Positions 52,745 through 60,671 of a DNA stretch of 64,000 bases are shown here, piece after piece. The stretch's first letter is position 1. Each line of letters opens with the position of its first letter. The DNA lies in contig NZ_JBJXFW010000045.1 of NCBI RefSeq assembly GCF_046154385.1, positions 164,306-228,305 of the forward strand. The letters run 5' to 3'. The notes under the pieces were generated by a model. It saw nothing but the letters and a program-made list of their open reading frames with translations, was not told the DNA's origin and made no database searches. The translations under genes were made by a program, and so were the position numbers. The DNA comes from Sphingorhabdus_B sp046154385. Lineage in GTDB: Bacteria; Pseudomonadota; Alphaproteobacteria; Sphingomonadales; Sphingomonadaceae.

Positions 52745-53686
52745 ATGACTAAAATTAACAACCGCATCACCCGGTTATTAGGTGTGGAATATCCTGTTGT
52801 TCAGGCTCCGATGGGCTGGATCGCCCGGGCTCAATTGGCATCTGCGGTGTCAAACGCCGGTGGATTGGGAATAATCGAAACATCGTCAGGCCAACTCGAA
52901 GAAGTGCGCGCCGAAATCGTCAAGATGCGGGAGCTGACCGATAAGCCTTTTGGTGTCAACATCGCCCAAGCCTTTGTCCGCGATCCCGGAATAGTGAATT
53001 TCGTGGTCGATCAGGGTGTGAAATTTGTGACGACTTCAGCGGGGGACCCCAACAAATATTGCGGCCCGTTGAAAGCGGCTGGTCTGACCGTGTTCCATGT
53101 TGTTCCGACTTTAGCCGGCGCTTTGAAAGCGATTGATGCTGGAGTCGATGGTCTGGTGGTCGAGGGTGGCGAAGGCGGCGGGTTCAAGAATCCCAAAGAT
53201 GTGGCGCTTATGGTGCTGTTGCCGCTCATCCGCAGCAAAGTCGAAGTGCCCATCATTGCGGCAGGCGGCATATTATGCGGCCGTACAATGGCAGCCGCTT
53301 TTGCCCTTGGTGCCGAGGGCGTGCAAATGGGAACGCGTATGGTCAGCGCAGCGGAATCGCCAGTGCACCAGAATTGGAAAGACGCCATCATAACCGCCAA
53401 GGAAACCGATACGCTGTTCCTGAACCGGCACGGCCCGGGACCTGCATTACGTGCGCTGCGGACGGAGCGGACGACGAAGCTCGACCTGGAACCGAGCGAT
53501 AACATCATGGGCGAAATGCGCGGAGTTCTCGATCTTTATTTCGGCGGTGATATGGAGGCTGCCATTGCACTCTCAGGTCAGGTGGCCGGGCGCATTGACG
53601 AGGTCAAGCCCGCCAAACAGATTATAGACGAAGTGATTGCCGATTTTCACGACATCATGGGGCAGATGGCAAAAGCCTATTTATAG
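52745..53686 (+). CDS. Nitronate monooxygenase family flavoprotein
   Basis: FMN-dependent TIM-barrel enzyme of 313 residues (NMO / 2-nitropropane dioxygenase-like). Characteristic segments are QAPMGWIARAQLASAVSNAGGLG near the N-terminus, GGEGGGFKNPKD, PIIAAGGILCGRTMAAAFALGA and GVQMGTRMVSAAES. Members of this family in acyl-CoA gene clusters often act as enoyl reductases or have unknown substrates, so 'nitronate' should not be taken literally. It lies 39 bp after the TetR gene and 9 bp before the next ORF. Confidence 0.88.
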   Translation: MTKINNRITRLLGVEYPVVQAPMGWIARAQLASAVSNAGGLGIIETSSGQLEEVRAEIVKMRELTDKPFGVNIAQAFVRDPGIVNFVVDQGVKFVTTSAGDPNKYCGPLKAAGLTVFHVVPTLAGALKAIDAGVDGLVVEGGEGGGFKNPKDVALMVLLPLIRSKVEVPIIAAGGILCGRTMAAAFALGAEGVQMGTRMVSAAESPVHQNWKDAIITAKETDTLFLNRHGPGPALRALRTERTTKLDLEPSDNIMGEMRGVLDLYFGGDMEAAIALSGQVAGRIDEVKPAKQIIDEVIADFHDIMGQMAKAYL

Positions 53687-53694
53687 GACGAATA

Positions 53695-54090
53695 TTGGAC
53701 GCAGTACTTGAAGATTTTCTAAGCGATCCCGCGGCCGACCTGTCGGCGCTACACGACGTCGCTCGGATCAAGAAAATTCTCGAAAACTGCGCACAAGAAG
53801 GTCGCGCGATCAGCTACTCCGAGCTTCTGTTGACCCTCGGCTTCCGCTTCACCCGCCCTAAAATGCGCGCAGTTTGCAAGACGCTCGACCGGATCGACAT
53901 GCTAACAGCGCAAGAAGGCGCACCTGCGCTGGCGGTGCTGGTGGTCCGCGAAGGCGATGGACTGCCGGGGCAAGGTTGGTGGACCGGCCGGACCGATTAT
54001 CAAGGCCAATGGACCGGATCGGAGGCGCAGGCGCACATCGCCGAGTTGCAAAGTAAGGTCTTCGCTTTCTGGAAGGGACGCAACGGATGA
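53695..54090 (+). CDS. Hypothetical protein coupled to the kinase gene
   Basis: Protein of 131 residues starting at TTG 53695, with AGGACG at the usual distance. The N-terminal part (ARIKKILENCAQEGRAISYSELLLTLGFRFTRPKMRAVCKTLDRID) looks like a winged-helix, and the second half contains LAVLVVREGDGLPGQGWW, a pattern I recall from uncharacterised small proteins. The C-terminus is helical. I do not recognise a named family. It overlaps the kinase gene by 4 bp (ATGA), so the two proteins are made together and may form a complex. Confidence 0.75.
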   Translation: MDAVLEDFLSDPAADLSALHDVARIKKILENCAQEGRAISYSELLLTLGFRFTRPKMRAVCKTLDRIDMLTAQEGAPALAVLVVREGDGLPGQGWWTGRTDYQGQWTGSEAQAHIAELQSKVFAFWKGRNG

Positions 54091-55415
54091 CCGAGGTTTT
54101 CGCTGCAACACTGCTGCAATTTGTGAGGCGCAATCTGGGAGGAGACGGTTCGATAGACGATCTCAGGCGTCTGTCCGGCGGTGCCAATATGGAAAGCTGG
54201 TCTTTTGATTATGCCGGCCAAGGCTATGTCCTGCGCCGTTCACCATCGGCTGACTTGACGGCGGGGCGTGCCTATGGCCATGATGTCGAAGCCGCCTTGG
54301 TGCGTGCTGCCTTTGCCGCCGGAGTGAAAGCACCTGAAATAGTGGCAGAGATTGAATCGTGCGATGATTTGGGTGCTGGCTATCTGATGCGGCGCGTCGA
54401 TGCCGAGGTTAATCCCGCCACGATCCTCAAAGATCCACCCCCGCAATTGCTTGCTGATCTTGCCCGCGAACTGGCATTGATCCACAATGTGGCGCGGGAC
54501 ATTTTGCCAGAGTTGCCAGCGACAAGCGGGCAAAGCCTGTTGGCAGAACTCAAGGCGCGGTTTTTTGGCTTTGGCGGTGACCGGCCTGTCATGGCGCTCG
54601 CTTTGCGCTGGCTTGAGGATCAATGTCCGGTGGATGTCGACCCGGTGCTGTTGCATGGTGATTTCCGAATGGGCAACATCATGGTGGATACACACGGTCT
54701 TGCGGCGGTACTTGATTGGGAACTCGCGCATTTGGGTGACCGGCATCAGGATTTGGCATTTGGCTGCATTAACAGCTGGCGTTTTGGCCAAATTGATCGC
54801 CCGGCTTTCGGTCTCGGCCAGATAGAGGTTTTTTGGGCAGAATATGAAGCCGCCAGCGGTGTTACCGTTGATCCTGAACGGTTTCGCTGGTGGCTGGTCT
54901 ATGCGACTTTGTGGTGGGGGATGTGCTGCCTTCAGATGGCGGATATCTGGCGCAGTGGACTAGACTCCGGATTGGAGCGCGCGGTGATTGGCAGACGCGC
55001 TTCGGAAACCGAAGTGGATCTGTTGCTGCTTCTGGAACTCGACGCGCCCGCAGCAGAGCGTAGCACTGTCACGATCCCTTCCACCACCGCAGTCCGACGC
55101 ACCGGTGAACCATCCGTGTTTGAAATGCTGGAAGCGATCACAGGTTGGATTGAAAACGAGGTCAAGCCAAAGGCGCAGAGCAGAGACCGGTTCATGGCCT
55201 CGGTCGCGCTAAATGCATTGGGTATGTTGAAGCGGGAATCTGAGCATCAGACCACATTATATGACAAAACCCTGTCCGACGACCTGCTCGCTGGGCGAAA
55301 GTCATTGGCGACACCTGGTTTGCTTGCCCAGTTAAAGCAACAATCGATGCAGAAATTGCGGGTTGACCAGCCGAAATATTCGGCTCTCGCCAAGGCAATC
55401 GAGCTTTGGATTTAA
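54087..55415 (+). CDS. Acyl-CoA-linked phosphotransferase (APH family) fused to DUF6285
   Basis: Protein of 442 residues. Residues 1-330 are an aminoglycoside-phosphotransferase-like kinase of the ACAD10/11 type: a glycine loop LSGGANMESW, catalytic loop LLHGDFRMGNIMV (Asp192) and DWE (Asp210). Residues about 345-442 (PSVFEMLEAITGWIENEVKPK, VALNALGMLKRESE, LRVDQPKYSALA) match DUF6285 by pattern. In the Pseudomonas levulinate pathway the kinase LvaA needs a small partner LvaB, which I recall as DUF6285; here the two appear fused. With the acyl-CoA dehydrogenase downstream this predicts phosphorylation and removal of a 4-hydroxyl on an acyl-CoA. The domain fit is strong; the pathway is inference. 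Confidence 0.82.
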   Translation: MTEVFAATLLQFVRRNLGGDGSIDDLRRLSGGANMESWSFDYAGQGYVLRRSPSADLTAGRAYGHDVEAALVRAAFAAGVKAPEIVAEIESCDDLGAGYLMRRVDAEVNPATILKDPPPQLLADLARELALIHNVARDILPELPATSGQSLLAELKARFFGFGGDRPVMALALRWLEDQCPVDVDPVLLHGDFRMGNIMVDTHGLAAVLDWELAHLGDRHQDLAFGCINSWRFGQIDRPAFGLGQIEVFWAEYEAASGVTVDPERFRWWLVYATLWWGMCCLQMADIWRSGLDSGLERAVIGRRASETEVDLLLLLELDAPAAERSTVTIPSTTAVRRTGEPSVFEMLEAITGWIENEVKPKAQSRDRFMASVALNALGMLKRESEHQTTLYDKTLSDDLLAGRKSLATPGLLAQLKQQSMQKLRVDQPKYSALAKAIELWI

Positions 55416-55430
55416 TTGTGCAATTAAATC
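55409..55430. promoter_or_regulatory. TTAAYYG-YG-CRRTTAA operator-like site, copy 3 (perfect)
   Basis: A fully symmetric 10+10 palindrome with a 2-bp TG centre; the core is TTTAATTGTGCAATTAAA. It overlaps the kinase stop codon and lies 128 bases upstream of the acyl-CoA dehydrogenase start. It is the most symmetric of the three related sites. Confidence 0.55.
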
Positions 55431-55558
55431 TTCTTGAAAAGCATGGCACGCCCTGTCAATTCGTCCACTACCATTTGGGATCTATGGGATTGCGAAATCG
55501 GCGGGGGGCTGAAAATCTGCCTCATTTTCTGCAGTTTTCGCGGCACGGGAGAGAGTAA

Positions 55559-56824
55559 ATGTTATTCGCGATTCCAAAGGAAATCACTGACTATCTCACC
55601 ATTCTCGATGAATTTATCGAACGCGAAATCAAGCCGATTGAAAGCCGCGACGACAATATCCGCTTTTTCGATCATCGCCGTGAACATGCCCGGACCGATT
55701 GGGACAATGGCGGTCTTCCGCGTCCCGATTGGTGGGCGTTATTGGCCGAAATGCGGCAGGTTGCCGACCGGGCAGGCCATTATCGCTATGCCATTCCGAA
55801 AGAATATGGAGGTCAAGAAGGCAGCAATTTGGCGATGGCAGTCATCCGGCATCATCTGGCGCACAAGGGGCTTGGATTGCACAATGACCTTCAAAACGAG
55901 AGCAGTATTGTCGGCAATCTGGTTCAGGTGTTGATGCTTCGGGATTTTGGAACCGAACAACAAAAGCGCGATTTTATCCCGCTTATGCTCGAAGGCAAAA
56001 TGGGATGGAGTTTCGGTTTAACCGAAGAGCATCATGGCAGCGATGCAACCCATATGGATACGCGGGCGGTGCCGGAAGTACGAGATGGCGTGGCCGGATA
56101 TCGTATAAATGGCAACAAGATGTGGACGACAGGCTTGCCCTACACGTCGCATGTCATGACATTCGCGCGGACGAGTGGAGAGAATGGGAAAGCAAAAGGG
56201 ATTACCTGCTTTGTTGTACCTACAGATGCTGCGGGGTTTGAAATCGGCGAATATCTATGGACGTTCAATATGCCAACCGATCACCCTAAGGTGAGATATA
56301 AAGACGTTTGGGTCCCCGAAAGTGCAATATTGGGGGAATTGGACAATGGCCTCGCCGTCGCGCAGCATTTCGTTCACGAAAATCGCATCCGTCAAGCCGC
56401 GTCTTCACTCGGCGCGGCGCAATATTGTATCGACGAGGCGGTGCAATATGCGCGGGAGCGCAAGCCATTTGGCAAGCCGCTTGCGGTAAACCAAGGCATC
56501 CAGTTTCCTTTGGTCGAGTTGCAAACCGATGCGGAAATGCTGCGATTACTAATTTATAAAACCGCTGCAGAGATGGACACCATGTCCAAACCGGAAGTAG
56601 CCGTTCGACTGTCAGACAAGGTCAGCATGTGCAATTACAAGGCCAACCGTCTGGTATGCAATGCCGCCGATTTCGCTATGCAGGTTCATGGTGGTCTTGG
56701 GTATTCGCGGCACAAACCATTTGAGCATATTTACCGCCACCATCGGCGCTATCGCATTACCGAAGGCGCTGAGGAGATACAGATGCGTAAGGTTGCCGGG
56801 CATATGTTCGGGTTTATGGGTTAG
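55559..56824 (+). CDS. Acyl-CoA dehydrogenase family protein
   Basis: FAD-dependent dehydrogenase of 421 residues. The N-terminal helical domain, a middle GWSFGLTEEHHGSDATHMDTRA...GNKMWTTGLPY beta-domain, and the C-terminal GGLGYSRHKPFEHIYRHHRRYRITEGAEE segment all fit the family. The last segment carries the EGAEEI near the flavin. The relatives most like this are the ACAD10/11/LvaC group. Combined with the upstream kinase-DUF6285 fusion it would convert a phosphorylated 4-hydroxyacyl-CoA to a 2-enoyl/3-hydroxyacyl product (inference). GGGAGAGAG precedes the ATG; a perfect operator-like palindrome lies 128 bases upstream. Confidence 0.9.
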   Translation: MLFAIPKEITDYLTILDEFIEREIKPIESRDDNIRFFDHRREHARTDWDNGGLPRPDWWALLAEMRQVADRAGHYRYAIPKEYGGQEGSNLAMAVIRHHLAHKGLGLHNDLQNESSIVGNLVQVLMLRDFGTEQQKRDFIPLMLEGKMGWSFGLTEEHHGSDATHMDTRAVPEVRDGVAGYRINGNKMWTTGLPYTSHVMTFARTSGENGKAKGITCFVVPTDAAGFEIGEYLWTFNMPTDHPKVRYKDVWVPESAILGELDNGLAVAQHFVHENRIRQAASSLGAAQYCIDEAVQYARERKPFGKPLAVNQGIQFPLVELQTDAEMLRLLIYKTAAEMDTMSKPEVAVRLSDKVSMCNYKANRLVCNAADFAMQVHGGLGYSRHKPFEHIYRHHRRYRITEGAEEIQMRKVAGHMFGFMG

Positions 56825-56831
56825 GGGCAAT

Positions 56832-57659
56832 ATGCAACAGGCACAGGATTTTTACGACGAATGTACAGCGCTCTTCGCACTGCTTGAACCGCTTTCTGAT
56901 GGAGAATTTGAAACCGGAACCTTGTTCAAGGGATGGACGATCAACAACATCCTGCGCCATTTGCACGTGTGGAATATCGCTGCGGATCTGTCGCTTGAGG
57001 ATGAGGCTGGCTTTACGGAATTTTTGCAACAAATGGTCGCTGGTATTCGCGATGGGCGGCTGCCGGATTTTGAATCGACTTATCTTGCGGGGCTTTCGGG
57101 GCAACAACTGCGGCAGACATGGATCGCACAAGCGCAGATCATGACGGAGCATTTTGCGGCGGCAGAGCCAAAGCAGCGCTTGAAATGGGTCGGCCCGGAT
57201 ATGAGCGCCCTCAGTTCCATAACCGCGCGCCTTATGGAAACATGGGCTCATGGCCAAGCGATCTACGATGTGTTGGGTGCCGTGCGCCAAGACGGTGATC
57301 GGATCAGCAACATCGTGCGCCTTGGGGTGAATACTTGGGGCTGGACTTGGAAAAACCGACGAATGGAACCGCCCGGGCCTATGCCGCATTTGCAACTGAA
57401 GGCTCCATCAGGCGCTCTTTGGGAATATGGCGACGTATCTGAGAGCGGTCTGATTGAAGGCAGCGCAACAGAATTCTGTCAAGTGGTCACCCAATGCCGC
57501 AATATCGCCGACACCGATTTAAGAGTCATCGGTGATGTTGCAAAACAATGGATGGTGGTCGCACAATGCTTCGCCGGGCCGCCCCAAGATCCACCAAGGG
57601 CTGGTGTGCGCTTTCGAAAATCCAATTTGAACGACGGCAAAATCTTCAAGGATGAATAA
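56832..57659 (+). CDS. TIGR03084-type (maleylpyruvate isomerase-like) metal-binding protein
   Basis: Protein of 275 residues related to the DinB_2/mycothiol-dependent maleylpyruvate isomerase fold. Metal-site histidines appear in LRHLHVWNIAAD and ETWAHGQAIYDVLG. A WGWTWKNRRMEPPGP segment and a C-terminal SCP2-like part (SGALWEYGD...IEGSATEFCQVVTQ) complete it. TIGR03084 proteins have no assigned activity; sphingomonads lack mycothiol, so another cofactor is likely. It starts 7 bp after the acyl-CoA dehydrogenase. Its 3' end overlaps the convergent DUF2855 gene by 14 bp. Confidence 0.85.
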   Translation: MQQAQDFYDECTALFALLEPLSDGEFETGTLFKGWTINNILRHLHVWNIAADLSLEDEAGFTEFLQQMVAGIRDGRLPDFESTYLAGLSGQQLRQTWIAQAQIMTEHFAAAEPKQRLKWVGPDMSALSSITARLMETWAHGQAIYDVLGAVRQDGDRISNIVRLGVNTWGWTWKNRRMEPPGPMPHLQLKAPSGALWEYGDVSESGLIEGSATEFCQVVTQCRNIADTDLRVIGDVAKQWMVVAQCFAGPPQDPPRAGVRFRKSNLNDGKIFKDE

Positions 57660-58722
57660 TGATTCCCCTGTGCGGGTCAGTCCGTCCCTCCAGCGTTTCG
57701 ACAAAGCTCTTTGCGGCATTGTCGAGGCCTTGGCGCTTGTCCAAAGCGACGACGCCGTCGACGGCTCCCAAAAAGCTTTTCCAGCTTTTGGCGACTGCTT
57801 CACCGAAAGCTTTGGGACCCAGTTCCTGTATGGAAGCCACAGCATGATCGGGCGCGAAAAACAGGATTGGTTTTGGCCCAGCCATTTCGCCGTTGCCGCC
57901 AAGGCCGCGCGCCTCGACATGGGTCGCACCAACCAGACAGCTATATTTCAATTGGTTTCCAAGCACGGCATGGATTTCATGGAGCAATTGGCTGTTACCC
58001 GCAAAATCAACCGAAACCGAAGGTTCCTGCGGCAGTTGTGCGACATCTTCATAGGCAAGTACCTGGTCATAAAGTCCGCTTTTTTCGACAAATGCGAAAT
58101 TGCCGTTGGAGGTCAGGCCGATACGTTTAATGTCCGGGGACATGTCTTTGGCGACACTGGCCAAGCCCATCGACGTCTTGGACGATGCGCTTGTCATGAT
58201 GAGATTTTGTGCACCAAACCATGTTTCGCGGCGGAACATGGACTCAATCAGAAATCCTGTCTTAAACAACGGGCCGAACAACATGCGTTCTGCTTCTTTG
58301 GACGGATCATGTTCCGGATCCGCGTTCAGGCGGCTATATTGATTGTAAATCGGGCTCATAGGCTGACGGTGTGCAGCCATATCGGTAAAGCCCCCCTGGC
58401 TTATCTTGCCGGGCACAACATCAAGATGGGTCCCCATCGGCAAATAGCCGTAAATGCGCTCGCCAATTGCGATTTCGGGATGGCGCGAAGCCTCTACGAT
58501 TGCGTGCCCCCACATCGGTACAATCCCAAAATCACCCTGAGCCGGGAAAAAGTTCCAATATCCAAACAAATCGCCGATAACGGCATAGGTAATATTGTTC
58601 GCAGTTACAGAGAAGCTCTCAATCCTCAACCGCACTTCGCCATCGCCCAGCAATGGTAAGTCCTCGTCATGAACAACAATGTTACCAAGTTCCGCCTTTT
58701 TAACCCAAACTGTCGACGCCAT
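57646..58722 (-). CDS. DUF2855 family protein (MDR-like)
   Basis: Protein of 358 residues. The N-terminal part (WVKKAELGNIVVHDEDLPLLGDGEVRLRIESFSVTANNITYAV) resembles the catalytic domain of medium-chain reductases, and GAQNLIMTSASSKTSMGLA resembles their nucleotide-binding turn. No zinc ligands are seen. DUF2855 members have unknown substrates and often sit with acyl-CoA genes. AGGAGAG precedes the ATG. It converges on the TIGR03084 gene with a 14-bp overlap and shares a 183-base region with the divergent ribBX gene. Confidence 0.85.
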   Translation of the reverse strand: MASTVWVKKAELGNIVVHDEDLPLLGDGEVRLRIESFSVTANNITYAVIGDLFGYWNFFPAQGDFGIVPMWGHAIVEASRHPEIAIGERIYGYLPMGTHLDVVPGKISQGGFTDMAAHRQPMSPIYNQYSRLNADPEHDPSKEAERMLFGPLFKTGFLIESMFRRETWFGAQNLIMTSASSKTSMGLASVAKDMSPDIKRIGLTSNGNFAFVEKSGLYDQVLAYEDVAQLPQEPSVSVDFAGNSQLLHEIHAVLGNQLKYSCLVGATHVEARGLGGNGEMAGPKPILFFAPDHAVASIQELGPKAFGEAVAKSWKSFLGAVDGVVALDKRQGLDNAAKSFVETLEGRTDPHRGIIIHP

Positions 58723-58844
58723 AATGTCTCTCCTATTGGGCGAACCTTAGTTGGACATATATGGGCTTTCAATGCTCGACGTTGCAAATGGTCATATAAA
58801 AATATACCAAATTTACGTGGCGTTACCGATCTGTCGTGCCTTCA

Positions 58845-58899
58845 ATCACATATAGTTGTGATAACGTCTTTGACAATCACATTGTAATGTGAATATATG
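58845..58899 (+). promoter_or_regulatory. ribBX promoter with two operator palindromes
   Basis: TTGACA at 58870-58875 and TATATG at 58894-58899 form a near-consensus promoter with an 18-base spacer (ATATAT, spacer 17, is an alternative). The spacer holds a perfect palindrome, TCACATTGTAATGTGA (58877-58892). A second, ATCACA-N6-TGTGAT (58845-58862), lies upstream. The transcript would start near 58905-58907, at the ATG. No FMN riboswitch is seen. Confidence 0.65.
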
Positions 58900-58905
58900 C
58901 GAATC

Positions 58906-60207
58906 ATGTCTATGCAACTTATCACAAAACTTCGCTCTCTCGTCCATGAAGGTGGATTATCCCGTTCAGGCTTGGCCCGCGCCGCTGGCCTTCATGCCAA
59001 CACCTTGCGCGACCTGGACCAGCCCGATTGGAACCCGACGGCAGAGACGCTACGTAAGCTGGAAAGCTATTTGTTTGCGAATGACGACACACCGGCGCTT
59101 GTCCCGATTGAAGAAATTATCGAAGAAGCGCGCAATGGCCGCATGTACATATTGGTCGACGACGAAGATCGGGAAAATGAGGGTGATTTGATAATCCCGG
59201 CGCAAATGGCGACACCTGATGCTGTCAACTTCATGGCGACCCACGGGCGCGGCTTGATATGCCTTACTTTGACTAAGGATCGGGTCGATCAACTGGGCCT
59301 GGATTTGATGAGCCGTGCGAATGGAACACGGCACGAAACGGCATTCACGACGTCGATCGAAGCGCGCGAAGGTGTCACCACCGGGATTAGCGCCGCCGAT
59401 CGTGCGCGGACTGTGTCCGTCGCAATTGATGCTTCAAAAGGCCGTGATGATATTGTGACTCCGGGACATGTGTTTCCGTTGATCGCCCGTGACGGCGGGG
59501 TGCTGGTCAGGGCAGGGCATACCGAGGCTGGATGCGATATTTCGCGTCTTGCGGGACTGAACCCTTCCAGCGTCATCTGCGAAATCATGAAAGATGACGG
59601 CACCATGGCGCGGATGGATGATCTTGTGTCGTTCGCACGGCTTCACGGCTTGAAAATGGGCACGATCAGGGACCTGATCGCTTACCGCCGCAAGCATGAC
59701 CACTTGGTCGAAAAGCGCGCCGAAATGAAATTCAATAGCCGTTGGGGTGGCGAATGGACGGCGATGACCTTCTATAACAAAGCGACCGGCGACGAGACCA
59801 TGGCGCTGGTCAAGGGCCGTGTAGACCCTGAAAAACCTACTTTGGTGCGTATGCACACCATGTCGATGTTCGTGGATGTCTTCGGGGAAGAAAACGAACG
59901 GGCCGGGCTTTTGTCACGGTCAATGGAAGCGATCGCCGCCGAAGGCGCTGGCGTCGTTGTCGTGATCAATAAACCAATGAAAGGCATTGTGACGCGATTC
60001 ATGCAATTGCGTGCCGAAGGCAAGCAGGCGGGCGCTCCTGAAGTCGAAGAATTACGCGATTATGGCGGCGGTGCACAAATTCTCACGGAATTGGGTGTAC
60101 AGGATATGATCCTGCTCACAAATACACATCACACACTGGTGGGGCTGGAAGGCTATGGTCTTTCCATCGTAGGTGAACGGCCCATACCGGGTACCGGAGG
60201 CGAATAA
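58906..60207 (+). CDS. ribB: 3,4-dihydroxy-2-butanone-4-phosphate synthase with N-terminal HTH and degenerate RibA domain (RibBX)
   Basis: Riboflavin enzyme making the four-carbon precursor from ribulose-5-phosphate. Residues about 1-58 are an XRE-like helix-turn-helix (LSRSGLARAAGLHANTLRDL, then WNPTAETLRKLESYL). Residues about 70-270 are RibB with DDEDRENEGDLI and TPGHVFPLIARDGGVLVRAGHTEA. The C-terminal domain resembles GTP cyclohydrolase II but lacks its zinc cysteines (VRMHTMSMFVDVFGE replaces the Cys-bearing segment), so it is RibX-like and should not open GTP. ATG 58906 or 58912 fits the promoter; an ATG at 58897 lies inside the -10. It overlaps ribH by one base. The HTH and the palindromes suggest autorepression. 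Confidence 0.9.
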   Translation: MSMQLITKLRSLVHEGGLSRSGLARAAGLHANTLRDLDQPDWNPTAETLRKLESYLFANDDTPALVPIEEIIEEARNGRMYILVDDEDRENEGDLIIPAQMATPDAVNFMATHGRGLICLTLTKDRVDQLGLDLMSRANGTRHETAFTTSIEAREGVTTGISAADRARTVSVAIDASKGRDDIVTPGHVFPLIARDGGVLVRAGHTEAGCDISRLAGLNPSSVICEIMKDDGTMARMDDLVSFARLHGLKMGTIRDLIAYRRKHDHLVEKRAEMKFNSRWGGEWTAMTFYNKATGDETMALVKGRVDPEKPTLVRMHTMSMFVDVFGEENERAGLLSRSMEAIAAEGAGVVVVINKPMKGIVTRFMQLRAEGKQAGAPEVEELRDYGGGAQILTELGVQDMILLTNTHHTLVGLEGYGLSIVGERPIPGTGGE

Positions 60208-60626
60208 TGGCTAAGTTCCTGATAGTTGAAGCGCGTTTTTATGACCATTTGAACGATATGCTGGTCGCTGGAGCGAAGGCAGTTTTGAAGGCCGCGGGGC
60301 ACGAAGTTGAAGTTATCACGGTTCCCGGTGCATTGGAACTGCCTGGTACAATCGCGATGGCCGCCGAAAGCCAGCAATATGACGGCTTTGTCGCCATTGG
60401 AGTCGTGATCCGCGGCGAAACCTATCACTTTGAAATCGTGGCTGGCGAAAGTGCGCGCGGAATCATGGCGCTGACAATGGACGGCATCGCTATCGGCAAT
60501 GGCATTTTGACCGTCGAAAATGAAGAGCAGGCGCTGGTGCGCGCGGATCCCAAGCAAAAGGACAAGGGCGGAGAGGCTGCAAAAGCGGCGCTTGCTCTCT
60601 ACGAACTGCAAGGGCGCTTTGCGTAA
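60207..60626 (+). CDS. ribH: 6,7-dimethyl-8-ribityllumazine synthase
   Basis: Condenses the RibB product with the pyrimidine intermediate to give lumazine, the direct precursor of riboflavin. The protein has 139 residues. Signature segments are VPGALELPGTIAMA and RGETYHFEIVAGES with catalytic His74. The N-terminus has ARFYDHLNDML. The ATG overlaps the ribBX stop (TAATG), so the two are co-translated. ribD, ribE and a functional ribA are not in the window. Confidence 0.95.
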   Translation: MAKFLIVEARFYDHLNDMLVAGAKAVLKAAGHEVEVITVPGALELPGTIAMAAESQQYDGFVAIGVVIRGETYHFEIVAGESARGIMALTMDGIAIGNGILTVENEEQALVRADPKQKDKGGEAAKAALALYELQGRFA

Positions 60627-60671
60627 TTTAGTTTCAATTGCACCAAATTTTCTGGCAGGGTAGGCCGTGTT

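Noticed and set aside
58723..58905. FMN riboswitch before the riboflavin genes
   Set aside because: The leader is too short and the conserved RFN segments are absent; the predicted mRNA begins at the start codon.
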